Below are positions 1 through 10,853 of a stretch of 64,000 nt of DNA, in pieces. The DNA is from Aphanomyces cochlioides (lineage: Eukaryota > Oomycota > Saprolegniomycetes > Saprolegniales > Verrucalvaceae), in NCBI GenBank assembly GCA_019828595.1, contig JAHQRK010000027.1, forward strand, positions 806,001 through 870,000, read 5' to 3'. Below the pieces are notes generated by a model. It was given only the letters and a program-made list of their open reading frames with translations, had not been told where the DNA came from and searched no databases. The position numbers were made by a program, and so were the translations under genes. Position 1 is the first letter of the stretch. Every line of letters starts with the position of its first letter.

Positions 1-430
1 TCACTGATCGAACGAGAGCAATTCACATCGAGGAGGAGAGTGCCAATATGGATTTATGGATTTCAAACAAAACAGCTTGGTGATCGGGTAAATGCACATA
101 TGCACGATATTCTACAGGCGATCATTTGGCTGTACGGATAACTGATGGCAAAGACGGAGCATTGCTCAAGAGGTCTATTAGCGACTGATGACTTTCATTT
201 TAATTGTTACGGCGACGAACGATGAGGAAAGAAAGGGACGAGTTTCAGCACGCATGTAGAGAAAGGTCTTGTTCGAGCTTGGTTCGATAGCAGGTGTTCA
301 TTCTTGTTATAGGCTGTTTGTAAAGGAAAGTGATAAAATATGATTGGACGGCGTCTTCCACAAAACAACCTACAGTGTGGCGTTTTCACACCATCCCGAT
401 TGGTTGTGTGAAAACCAGAATTTTATAGGT
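1..430. other. No gene recognised
   Basis: I see no supported gene in this stretch. Just before the repeat that starts at 431 there is a small inverted pair, GGCGTTTTCACACC and GGTTGTGTGAAAACC, which may be the edge of an unidentified repeat. Confidence 0.3.
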
Positions 431-1117
431 TTGTCTACTCTCTATTTGGTGGTGCAGCCTCTGCAGACCCTGCAGACCCCCCCCCCGTACCCCCTGCGAC
501 ACTATTAGATCCCGTTCAGTTTGCCTTTTGCTACGTCCCTCACGTAGTGTTACTGGACATTGACTTCTTGCTTTCAACTACCAAATCAATTGTCAACCCT
601 ATCTGCCAGGATTGGTGTCAACGCCATCCCAATTACCCAATCTTTTATTCTTTGTCATATTGCTTCTTGACAAGGAACAAAAATTGGAGAGCTCGAACGC
701 TCTTATCGTGATGCATTGGATTGGAAATCTTCGACGGGACAAGGACTTGTCGAATCGGGGGCGCCAGAAGTTCAAAAACAAGTCGAATCGTATGTTCGAA
801 AACTTTGTAAACATTATGAAATTTTGGAGCCCATCATGAGGCAACGTCCTACGGCTCAACCAAGCACTACGTCAGAAAAAAGAAGTGCGAGAAATGATTG
901 TGACCAAGACGTTGAAAAGAAGACAGTTCTTGGTAAACGTGCATTATCTGATCGAATCACTGACTGGACTATATCAAGCGAGACGTTGTATCCCAGGATG
1001 CCAGCACTGGGACTGGCCAATTTTGGTGGGGATGATGTGGTCGTACGAAACTTTTCAAAGTCGCGACTGAAAGATACTGACTCATTTACTGTTACACGCA
1101 TAGAGATGTCCTAAATA
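431..1117 (+). repeat. 0.69 kb direct repeat, copy 1
   Basis: This block recurs almost unchanged at 2748-3435. The copies differ by one base in a poly-C run (10 versus 11 C near 480 and 2798) and by two substitutions near the end. Copy 1 runs on uninterrupted into AATAGCTACTACTG, whereas copy 2 is interrupted there by a DNA transposon, so copy 1 shows the empty site. The near identity implies a recent duplication. The ends do not look like a canonical LTR. Confidence 0.8.
680..1114 (+). pseudogene. Transposon-type Myb/SANT-like protein, 3' exon fragment, copy 1
   Basis: An open frame of about 140 codons preceded by a pyrimidine-rich stretch ending in AAG that could be a splice acceptor. No ATG opens the frame, so this is probably a 3' exon or remnant. 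The pattern of a Leu-Glu-Arg helix, DWKSSTGQGL and ILEPIMRQRP resembles proteins with a Myb/SANT-like DNA-binding domain that accompany transposases in eukaryotic DNA transposons; that is from memory of the family. The C-terminal half is Lys/Arg rich. The same frame occurs in copy 2 with two conservative differences. An unrelated lineage-specific gene cannot be excluded. Confidence 0.4.
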
Positions 1118-2747
1118 GCTACTACTGTGGCGACGCAAACAGCAAATATTTTGAGATGTCACTTTTTATGAACTATTTGCAGGGCCCACAGAGGGTGCGG
1201 AAGGGTCTGTACCCCCGTGTTGGTTGTGACTACTTGGGTGGAGATACTTATCACTTGGTGGGTTTGCTCCCATGGTGGATTTCTACGATTGCAACCATTG
1301 CTCGAGCAACCTGCATCAATCTGCAAGGACCAATGAACTCTCTGGAACATCTGCATGGGCTGCACCCACAATTCTCTTCGACCTCCTGGCTGCCGTAAGG
1401 ACACGACCGTCCTGTCACGTACGGCAAAAGATGCTTGCTGTCGCCATCAGCACTGTCGACGAACTACGACAAGAAGTGTGTTGGTCTTTGTCTGGTCGCC
1501 GTTGAAGCTCAGTGACAATCCAGTCCTTCGCATGAACAATGTTATGGCAGGGGGTGCATACCCTTCTGCACTGTCTGCACCCCCTGTACTCAAACTACCA
1601 ACGGCCCACTTTATACCGTCTATTCTAAGCCTATCAAACATGAATGGTGGACCGATTGGACATGGCGAATGGTATGGATGCTTGCAAACGACACCAGCGG
1701 TCGACAGCCCAAGTGGTTCAAAGCCGAAAGGTCATCTTGCGACTCAGAGAATTTTACGTTGTACCAAGCCAGCGATTGGTCAGCACACTTTGCACGGGAT
1801 CACAAATCAACAATCACATAGTCAGACCAGGTCCGCTAAAGTTCAAACTCTGGGTCGTTGCACCGCAAAGGATCTGGATCTCATGCCTAGCTAGCTTAAA
1901 ACGATGTTAATACACTTCCCTTTTTGCAGTGAATGCCTTACATGTGAGGGTTCAGGAGCTGCACTATCAGTGAGAAGTAACTCAAGCCAAGAAGCGAGCA
2001 GTAGCTGCGACTGGAACAACCAAGCAGCACCCGACATCAGCATCGCCCTTTACCAGCTCCAACCGAGTCCTCGGAGCTAGATCTTGGGAAACAGATCCGC
2101 CGCACAGACCCAACAAGAGCACAGTCCTCGTTGCCCCGTCGTGTGCATACAAAACTACTGTTGCAACCTCCTCGTGACCACCTGCGAACTCTCCGCCATT
2201 TGAGTCCTTGTGTCTGGTTGCCTTTGATACCTTTTCCTGTCGTTGTTTGCTTTGCTGACTACGCCCCCGTTGCTGTGAAGACACCTCCGGAAGCCCACCG
2301 ACGTTTGCAGCCAGCGACTTTGCCTGACTTTGTTTGTTGCAACTATCGCAGGCCCTCCGGGACCCCCTGCGATACTTGCTACCCCTGCTTACCCTTTTGT
2401 GCGATGGCAGCACCTACGGACCCTGCTGCGACACCTGTACCCCCTGCGACCCTTGTGTCTCGTGTGCTTTTGTGTCTTGTGGTGTTCCATTTGTGTCTTT
2501 AACGATTGTTTGCTGAGCGGCCGTGCGCCTCTATTGCTTGTTGTCGCATTTCACCCTACAGAAGTACATCCTCTGCAGACCCTGCAGACCCTCCTGTACC
2601 CCCTGTCACACTCGTCGGCTGATCAACAAACCTCTGCCTGCTGAGTCAAGAATGGGCATGCGTTTGTACACTGTGATCCACTTGCATCAAGGACTGCTCC
2701 CAGCCACTAGTCCATCTTTGTTTTGCCGAGCTGTCAAGGGACCTGGA
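1118..2747. other. Unassigned pyrimidine-rich repeat-like DNA
   Basis: No reading frame here looks like a conserved protein. The 2.1-2.65 kb part is rich in short variants of CCCTGC, GACACC and TACCCCCTGCGAC, and CTCTGCAGACCCTGCAGACC appears at about 2571 as well as in both flanking repeats (about 455 and 2776). This suggests decayed or internally duplicated repeat material between the two direct repeats. Confidence 0.35.
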
Positions 2748-3435
2748 TTGTCTACTCTCTATTTGGTGGTGCAGCCTCTGCAGACCCTGCAGACCCCCCC
2801 CCCCGTACCCCCTGCGACACTATTAGATCCCGTTCAGTTTGCCTTTTGCTACGTCCCTCACGTAGTGTTACTGGACATTGACTTCTTGCTTTCAACTACC
2901 AAATCAATTGTCAACCCTATCTGCCAGGATTGGTGTCAACGCCATCCCAATTACCCAATCTTTTATTCTTTGTCATATTGCTTCTTGACAAGGAACAAAA
3001 ATTGGAGAGCTCGAACGCTCTTATCGTGATGCATTGGATTGGAAATCTTCGACGGGACAAGGACTTGTCGAATCGGGGGCGCCAGAAGTTCAAAAACAAG
3101 TCGAATCGTATGTTCGAAAACTTTGTAAACATTATGAAATTTTGGAGCCCATCATGAGGCAACGTCCTACGGCTCAACCAAGCACTACGTCAGAAAAAAG
3201 AAGTGCGAGAAATGATTGTGACCAAGACGTTGAAAAGAAGACAGTTCTTGGTAAACGTGCATTATCTGATCGAATCACTGACTGGACTATATCAAGCGAG
3301 ACGTTGTATCCCAGGATGCCAGCACTGGGACTGGCCAATTTTGGTGGGGATGATGTGGTCGTACGAAACTTTTCAAAGTCGCGACTGAAAGATACTGACT
3401 CATTTACTGTTACACGCGTAGAGATGCCCTAAATA
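2748..3435 (+). repeat. 0.69 kb direct repeat, copy 2
   Basis: Second copy of the block at 431-1117. It ends exactly at a TA dinucleotide into which the pogo-like element at 3436-5595 has inserted; after that element the original sequence resumes (GCTACTACTG), matching copy 1. Confidence 0.8.
2998..3432 (+). pseudogene. Transposon-type Myb/SANT-like protein, 3' exon fragment, copy 2
   Basis: The same roughly 140-codon frame as at 680-1114, with Ile to Val and a changed last residue near the C-terminus. It keeps the DWKSSTGQGL and LEPIMRQRP patterns and, as in copy 1, has no ATG at the expected 5' end. The frame stops three bases before the transposon insertion site, so the insertion did not truncate it. 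Confidence 0.4.
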
Positions 3436-5595
3436 CTGGGAACGAGGTATTATAAGGCACACAAAAACTACGGTCGCCTTTAGCGAATCAAAAGTAGTTC
3501 AACCTTCCCACCATTTTATTGTCTTTTATTGGCCAGTGATTTCACGCTGTCTTTGCTTTTTAAATTTTGACACAAGTGTTGTTTGGGATGGCTCGCCAGG
3601 TTTCGAGGGACCGCCGCTTATGCCACTCAATCCATGAGAAGATGCAGGCTCTCGAAATGCTACAACAACTTGGTGTGCGCGAAGTTGCGAGACGTATGCA
3701 AACGTCGCCAAGCAACATTCGAAACTGGAGGAAACAAAGCGAAGTACTCCGTGCTTTCGCTGGAAACCAACAGCGATATCGAGTGGATGGCGCTGGAAGA
3801 CCCACGATTATTCCAAACCCCGACAAATTGGTGGCGTTTATGACCGCGATGAGAGCTAGAGAGAAAGCACTCAGCAGCGTTCATATCATCATGTTTTTGA
3901 AAAAACATGAACGTCAATGGCTGAACGACTACGTTGCATCGAAACCTCCAGGGTCTGCATATCCGTCGCACCATCACTTGTTACAGCAGTTCTGTGCCAG
4001 GTGGGGGTTCACTCGTCAAAAGCCATGCAAATCAAAATTACGAGAAGAGGATTTGGAAGCGAAACGAATCGAATTTGGAAAGTATTTCCATAAAGAGTAT
4101 CATGCTTACCCCAAATCATGTGTGTATACGTAGACGAAACTGGTTTCTACTTTAACATGCCACCAAATATGATATGGTCTGTTCGTGGTGGCGATTCGTA
4201 CGTGTCCGATGGCGAAAAGCATTCCTACAGAATGACCGCTGTTTTAACTGTCCGTGCCGATGGCGTCAAGTTGCCGATCCTCGTTATTATGCGTGGCCAA
4301 CCGGGTGGCCTTATCGAACGCACTGAGTTCCCTACGTTTCCAAGCGAACATTTCTATGCTTGTCAAGAAAACGCGTGGATGGACGCAGTCGTATGACGTC
4401 AATACCTTCACTTTGTCTTTGGACCCCAAGTCAAACAACCGTCTGTCCTTCTTCTTGATAATTTCGACTCACACGTTTCTGACGAAGCCTACAGGATTGT
4501 GAATGAGGATCTTGGCTCAATTCTTTGCCCAATACCTCCTAATGCGACAGCGGCTTGTCAACCATTGGTAGTTTCTATAATGGCACCATTTAAACGGCAT
4601 TTGCGAGATCTGTACCTCTTGGAAGACCATGTTGACGACGTTGAAGAACTCGACATGCTTGATGATTTTGATAGCCCAAGCACAAAGTTGAAGCGGTCCG
4701 TGATGATAAAAAGGGCAGTCGCAGCTTGGGAGAAGATAACAAGTGCCGAAATAGTGTCTAGCTTTGAGAAAGCTATCCCTAGATGAGAGAAAATAGATGA
4801 CTACAAAGGTTTGTACTTGGTCGCTGTTCAATATCATTACACTGCGCTGGCGGCGAGTCAAAGTCTTGCTATGTAGAGTCATCGGTGCGCACGCTCATAC
4901 AACCGCCAAGCTGTCTCAATTGTGTCAGGCAGCATGCTGCTTGATGTACCATCGTATAAAAGATCGTTGGTAAGTCGAGAAGCGTGCTGCCTGACGGAAA
5001 ACCACTTGGAGGTACGTCTTGAGAAAGAGAGAAGTCGAGTTCCTTGGGCATGGCTTGGCGCCTTGTACAATCACACTTGTCGACAAAAGATCTTGACAAA
5101 GGCCCAAGGAACGAACGAGAGAGAGTAAATTTTGTCGTTCTTGAACGACTTGCTGCAAACTTGACCATTTGTGTTGAGCAAAAGCAGACCACTTGAATTC
5201 CTATGGCGCAAAGTTAATGGAATATAAACTCTTGATGTACTTGAGAAGATATGGTATCGCAATTCCGAAGCTCGTCGTTTCTTGATGGTCTTCAGTGCTT
5301 GTTGGAGTGCCGGGATGGCTCTCGAGTGATTCAGGCATGATATAATTTCGCCCGACGCATAACTTTATTACCTGTATTTATGTATTTTATATTGCTAATG
5401 ATAATACAAACATTAAGTACACAGTTACCATAGTATTTTATATCCTACAATATAAAATATCGTATTTATATTTTTGCCAAAGAAGCAACCGATTGGATGT
5501 AAATCTTGCCGAACTTCGAAGATAAATGTCCAATCATATCTCTAGAAAAGATTCTACTTCGATATTCTGTGTGCCTTATAATACCTCGTTCCCAG
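3436..5595 (+). mobile_element. Pogo/Tc1-type DNA transposon with 28 bp TIRs and TA target duplication
   Basis: The element is bounded by 28 bp perfect inverted repeats (3436-3463 and 5568-5595) starting CTGGGAACGAGGTATTATAA, with TA on both outer sides (3434-3435 and 5596-5597). The repeat copy at 431-1117 continues across the equivalent TA without an insert, which gives the precise empty site. TA duplication is characteristic of the Tc1/mariner/pogo superfamily. It carries one damaged transposase gene; the last 0.8 kb shows no convincing coding sequence. Perfect TIRs with a broken gene fit a recently inserted, non-autonomous copy. Confidence 0.9.
3588..4786 (+). pseudogene. Pogo-like (DDE_1) transposase, inactivated
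   Basis: The N-terminus carries a helix-turn-helix (LEMLQQLGVREVARRMQ, then SNIRNWRKQ) like the CENP-B/pogo binding domain. The catalytic part shows YVDETGF (first Asp, about 4130) and LLLDNFDSHV (second Asp, about 4465), then CPIPPNATAACQPL. The frame shifts near 4115 and is cut by an in-frame TGA at 4394-4396. In the block that normally reads QPLDV the third acidic residue is replaced by Val (PLVVSIMAPFK), so catalysis would be lost even without the breaks. The first ATG in frame is at 3588. It lies within an element with clean TIRs, so the damage is probably recent. Confidence 0.85.
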
Positions 5596-5712
5596 TAGCT
5601 ACTACTGTAGTACTAACTGTCGAAAAAACTTCAGTTGATCTCACATCATGAGGTGAGAGGAAGCATCTTTCGTCACCTACAATACATTACATTATAGAAC
5701 ACATTAACCATT

Positions 5713-6946
5713 TTATGAATACATCCCATACTCTAAAGCAATCGCGGCGAATTTTTCTTGGATACGACGCTGAGCAATTGAGTCGAGGGCAAGCAGCATG
5801 TCATAGTACTTCTTCCGCTCCGACACGCTTTCAGGTGTTTCAAACCCTTCAGTGACAGCTTCCTCAACGAATGGGACGACTTCTCCATTGGATAGCGTGC
5901 TCTGAGAGAACATGTGCAAGTGTCGGACAACGCATTTGGTAGCATTGACTGGGGTCACCTCCATCCTAGTAAAAATAGTCAGCCACGACTTTTTGTCTGT
6001 GACTTCCATACCAAACCATGCGATTGCGCTGTCGATACTTGTGATTACTTGCTTCGTCCTCCATAATTTGCCGAACCACCACTACAGTTCGACCAGTTTC
6101 TGCATCAGGGAATTCGCCCACAAGGAGATTAGCAAACTCTGGCCCCGCAGCATGATTGGAAATCACTTGATGGAGAGCGGTTGAGCCGCTGGTTTCCTTC
6201 AATGTCTACAAAATGCTATAAGTAGTATTGCCTTCAAATGCACGGACCGAGACATTGGGGGTGCGTACTCCGTCGATCATTAATGCTTCGCAGAAATGGC
6301 GACGATAGATTTGAAGCAGGAGGCTGGCAGGGATGCCCATTTCAGTTTGGGAACGGTGTACAATGGAAGTGCCGTCATGGGAGAAATCAATCGCATACAA
6401 CTGTTCTTCGATAGATGGAAATTCATGGCTCTTAAACATCGCTTCTGTGTTATGGTACATGTGCTCTGTGATCCAAGTTTTGCCCAGTGCTCGAATCTCG
6501 GGATCCGCAAAGAGTGTGACGTTGCGCCAAGTCCAGTTAGCCATGCCTCCAATTATCTGGGGATGATACTGCATACGGCGAATGAGTCCAAAATGTCTTG
6601 GCAATTGACGTACCGTCATGTTAACCTGCATCCAACGCTGCATATCCGCAATGCGCTTGCGCAGCGATTGCGTCTGAACTGTCAATGTCTGCTGTTGGGC
6701 GAGTGTTTCATTCGACGTTTCACTCAAGGCGCGGGCAATTTCCTTCCACGTCAGCATCGTGTTGTCGTCGTCGTCTGGAACTCTCGATCGGCTGGGCGGT
6801 TGGACGGCCATCAAAACCGCTTCAAGTTCGCTCACTCTGTTCTTGAGATATAGTGCTTCATCACGGAGTTCTTTTCTCTGCATGCGCTTCTTCTCTCGAA
6901 AGTACAGACGCTTCTTAAGCGCTCTCTCGGTCACGTCGACTGGCAT
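5713..6946 (-). CDS. bZIP-like/START-like family protein, member A
   Basis: Four exons on the minus strand, introns at about 6569-6613, 6206-6247 and 5966-6011 (42-46 nt). The protein opens with a basic region (KKRLYFREKKRMQRKELRD) running into a coiled coil, then LTWKEIARAL and a helix ending MQRWMQ. The second half is the family block starting TWRNVTLFADPEIRALGKTW, followed by HMYHNTEAMF, QRNRMVW and a C-terminal EEA block. The first ATG close to the basic region is at 6946. Intron 1 is a multiple of three without stops, so the frame reads through it. By analogy with oomycete bZIP-like proteins (some annotated as M96 mating-specific) it may be a nuclear regulator, but no function is shown. 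It heads a minus-strand pair with member B. Confidence 0.75.
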
Positions 6947-7228
6947 CGCACTCCTGTCAGGGTATGGCCACTGTAGAAAAAGCCACTGGTTATTTAATCT
7001 GACTCTTTGTTCATCTGAGAGGATAAAATACAATTTTATATGTCCAAAATATCTTGAAAACTATATGTAAATGCATATCATTTGCACCAAATCGCAAATT
7101 TACCGTAAAAAATAGTCATTTTTTCAACGGAGATGAATTATATGGACTAATTTTAGTGAGTTAAAAATGCTTGATCTGATTCGAGTCAAGTTGGGACATT
7201 TTTGGAATTTTCACAATAAAAAAGTTTA

Positions 7229-8485
7229 TTACTCGACGAGACGCTTTGTCGAGAAGAAGCGATCTCGCTGCTGCTTGAGGATGTTTAGCACATGATTTCG
7301 GAAGCGATCTTCCTTGAGGTGAGGAGGACATTGCGAGAGATCGAGGCCAAACTCGGTGGCTTCTTCGTCTAAGCTCTTGAAGCCATCGCGTGTAAAACAT
7401 TGCGAGAAGCGCAGAACGCTCTTGACAAGAGTGCCCCCTTGCTCTGCTGTCGGCTGTACGTGGCACCTATATATCGATTGGAGTCAATGGACATTCAAGG
7501 AGGCAATAGGCGTACCACCATGAGATATCGCGCTGTTTCATGTCTGTTCGCCAGCTTTCGTCGTCGTGAATGCCTTGAGCAACCAAGACGGAACGATCCT
7601 CTGAGTGAAACTCGCCATAGACGAGATTGATAGCCTCTCCTTTCTTCGATGTGTATTGATGCTGGGCAGTCGCGCCTGACAATTCCTTGAGAGTCTAGAG
7701 GACAATTAGTTGGAGAAATGAGGAAGGCTGGCCAAGGCGTACACTGGAAAGGACGGGGTCAAACCCGTCGGTCATGAGCATGGCACATAGATTCTGCTTG
7801 TATCGTTCACAAATGGCCGCGGGGGGCTGGGCGTGCACGTATTGATAGCAAAAGACGAAGTAATAGCATCCTTCGGAAAATTCAATATCCACGTCGACGA
7901 ATCTGGAGCACGAGTCGATTCGGGGATAGACATGTCCATGTCGCTCAAAAATGCTGTCGGTGTTATGGTACAATTGCTGTGTTATCCATTCTTTGCCGAG
8001 TGCGCGAGACTCTGGATTTGAAAAGAGCGTCACGTTTCGCCATGATGAGCGAAGCGGTGTGTGAGTCTACAAGGGCGCAATCCATGAGAGGAAAAAGTCA
8101 AATGTCGTACCGGTCGTGCATTCGCCAGTGCGATCCATCTCTGCATGTCTTCGACGAGTTTTTTTCCCGCAAAGGACTGCACTTTAAGCATTCGGTTCAG
8201 TGAAATCGAGTCGTCTCGTTCATCTCGGAGCGCAATCGCGACATCTTCCCACGAGAGCATGCCATTGCTCGTTCTTGGCGGAAGTTGGGGCAATTTCGTT
8301 CGTGTCTGTCGGAGGATTTCTTCCAGTTCCGCGAGTCGTTTCGACAGGAACTGCTCTTCAAATCTTTCCCTGGATCGATGCTCTCGTTGTTTTTCTCTAA
8401 AATACTGACGGCGCTTGAGCTTGATTGCTTCGAGCGCGTCTTCTGTCATCGGTGTCGTCGTCGCTGTCGATGCCTTGGTCGGCAT
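7229..8485 (-). CDS. bZIP-like/START-like family protein, member B
   Basis: Four exons; introns at about 8067-8110, 7695-7742 and 7467-7515. The start at 8485 is the first real ATG before the basic region (KLKRRQYFREKQREHRSRER); a heptad coiled coil follows, then LSWEDVAIAL and MQRWI. Exon 2 begins just before SSWRNVTLFSNPESRALGKEW and contains QQLYHNTDSIF. Exon 3 has the STA..LVYGEF pattern and exon 4 ends the protein with RFSQCFTRDGF and LDEEATEFGLDLSQ. The third intron splits a Trp codon TG|G, as in most members. Its KRRQYFR basic region groups it with members A and F. A foldback transposon ends about 120 bp upstream of the start. Confidence 0.75.
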
Positions 8486-8599
8486 GTTGGTTAGATAATG
8501 GAAATGGACGGGCCAATCAAAATTAAACGGCAATTTCTCGCACTCCACGCTTTCTTAATCTTTATGCTTATTTTTCGCCAACGAGATTAAAATCGCCAT

Positions 8600-8608
8600 G
8601 GGAGAGAG
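8600..8608. repeat. 9 bp target-site duplication of foldback 1 (left)
   Basis: GGGAGAGAG directly abuts the left end of the element and recurs at 10427-10435 directly after the right end. A 9 bp duplication fits a Mutator-like (MULE) insertion. Confidence 0.7.
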
Positions 8609-10426
8609 GGGAGATGTTAAACATCGGACCCCTTTTTCTATTTGTCAGACCCTTTTAACTTGAATAAAGTATGCACATACAAATCATTGTATAACCATAA
8701 ATCTAGTATGGCTAGTTGTTGTACTATCTTCTTTGTGTTCGCTTTGCGTCTGGATTGACAAGAGAGACAGACAGATGCCACAAACGACTTGAAGCATTAT
8801 GATGGTTCCTTTGGGAATAGAAAGCACGCTAGAATATTTCGGAGCTGAAAAGAAACTCTGAACAAACTGGACAAACTCTGTTATGAATGCTTGGAGGCGA
8901 ACGGCGCTATGAAAAACAGCATGAAGAATAAAGCAGAGTCATTCGTTTTTGTCTAACTCCCGGAAATAGACGTGTTGTGAGAGAGGAAAATTCTCTACTC
9001 ATTAAAATTTGACATAGGATTGCAGGGTGGAGCCTGTATTTTCTTGGTGGTTGAATCATAATTGCAGGCTCATACGACTTGATCTATACGGCAGCTTACA
9101 TGATTAGCATTGATAACTCTACTCGAGAGAACAAACACAGCATTTCATTGCTGTAGTGGTCTAGACTACAAAGCTAATCATGAAGCTACTGGTGCGCCTA
9201 TATTAACACTGAGTCTGTGAGATATTTGTAGATCTGAAATTCCTTGATATCTTGTCAACGATCATTCATTAATTTGACGGGGAAATATTATTAAACGCAA
9301 TCGACTATCTGTCGTTGTTGTGGGTCTACTTGCCAAAGACTGCTGAGTGCTCTACTCAACTAGTTTTGTGACTTGCGAATAATACGGGCGATCACGACCA
9401 CAACACAAATTTACTTCCTGTCAATTGCTCTTACAACAATTCATATGCCTACTTTAGAACAACTTTCAAATGCAGTGCAGGTTCAAATGTTCAACTATGA
9501 TGCAGTATCAATTTCTGTTTTGCAAATAGCTTACTGACATAGCGTGTGGAAATAGTGGCTGGAGACTTTGCAGTTTTATAGCACTAAAATGTATTGCATG
9601 TTTTCTCGAGCAAACCTATCGAACTGCAATCTAGCAGCTTTCCTTTGAACAGTATTCGAGCCATAAATGTATTTTCTACTTCAAAGTACTCGACAAGCAG
9701 TTTGTCATACTCACGGAAAATTCGGACCATTTAACTGGATGCATTTAAATCGTACTCTACTGCATCGTTGTTGAGCATTTGTGCCTACAGTGGAATTCAA
9801 AGTCTTTCTATAGTAAGCTTATTGCGACTCATGAGAAATCAATTGACTTTGTAAGAACAAGACCATAGTTGACGTAAAATAGATTTACATTATGGACGTG
9901 GTTGCTGTCAATAATCGCAAGTCACAGATTGGTAGCAGTGTATGTTAGATACACCCACAAATACGACAGATAGTCGATTGCGTTGATTACTCTTTCCTCA
10001 TCAAATGAAATTCTTATAGTTGACAGGATGTCAAAGCAATTGCAGATCTACAAATACTTCACAGGCTCAGCATATATACATCTGCATCAGTAGCTACATG
10101 ATGAACTCTGGTCGCACCAAATTGTAATGCATGTTTTCTCAAGTAAAGATATCGATGCTAATGAACGATGCAAGCCTGGGTTGCATGTCAACTTTTAATG
10201 AGTCGAATGAATTTTCCTCTCACGCGACACTTAAAGTAAGGAACCATCATATTGTGGCATCTGTCTGTCTCTCTTGTCAATCCAGACGCAAAGCGAACAC
10301 AAAGAAGATAGTACAACAACTAGCCATACTAGATTTATGATTATACAATGATTTGTATGTGCATACTTTATTCAAGTTAAAATGGTCTGACAAATAGAAA
10401 AAGGGGTCCGATGTTTAACATCTCCC
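8609..10426. mobile_element. Foldback element 1 (MULE-like MITE, about 1.8 kb giant inverted repeat)
   Basis: The ends are GGGAGATGTTAAACATCGGA and its reverse complement. The outer 150 bp or so of each arm are nearly identical, and recognisable inverted similarity continues towards the middle (for example GCAATCGACTATCTGTCGT at about 9299 and its complement at about 9962). Almost the whole element is therefore one long imperfect palindrome. It is flanked by a perfect 9 bp duplication and has no convincing coding frame. Long TIRs and a 9 bp duplication are typical of non-autonomous Mutator-like foldback elements. It inserted just upstream of member B. Confidence 0.8.
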
Positions 10427-10435
10427 GGGAGAGAG
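10427..10435. repeat. 9 bp target-site duplication of foldback 1 (right)
   Basis: GGGAGAGAG immediately after the right terminus, identical to 8600-8608. Confidence 0.7.
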
Positions 10436-10853
10436 GATAAGGCGAAGATTATTAATAGATATATCGCCCTTCAAGGGACGAATCAAGTGCCGCCATTGGG
10501 CTGCACCCAAGTCACTTAGGTATCTTGATGGAAGTTTTATCCGCCACAGTCGTCACTCTTTGCGTTCAGTTGTCCATATTGCGTAGTGATGAATTGTCCA
10601 CCATTTCGACCCCCTCGATGGGGTCTGATACGCCGCTACTTTCGTAGTCTGGGGCTGGATGCACCCATGATTTGTGTAGACGAGAGGCGTAAGATTGCGA
10701 TATCCGGAATCACACGCAACGACAACCATATCTCTGCCTTTTTGTTTGGGTTTCTACAGTACGGGGCTTAGTAGCATTGCCAGTGGCAATCCTATCCCTT
10801 GGTTGGAATTCTACATGCACCCACGACTTGTATGCGCACGATGAGTCTGTATG
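10436..10853. other. Spacer between foldback elements
   Basis: No gene seen. Three short related motifs (GGGCTGCACCCAAGT, GGCTGGATGCACCCATGATT, CTACATGCACCCACGACTTG) occur about 150 bp apart and may be a degenerate tandem repeat. Confidence 0.3.

Noticed and set aside
2131..2644. Pro/Cys/Leu-rich overlapping frames at 2.1-2.6 kb
   Set aside because: Three frames are open at once because of CCCTGC/GACACC-type repeats; this is simple-sequence bias, not coding.
431..3435. LTR retrotransposon with the 0.69 kb repeats as LTRs
   Set aside because: The repeats lack TG...CA ends, no gag, reverse transcriptase or integrase lies between them, and no target duplication is visible.
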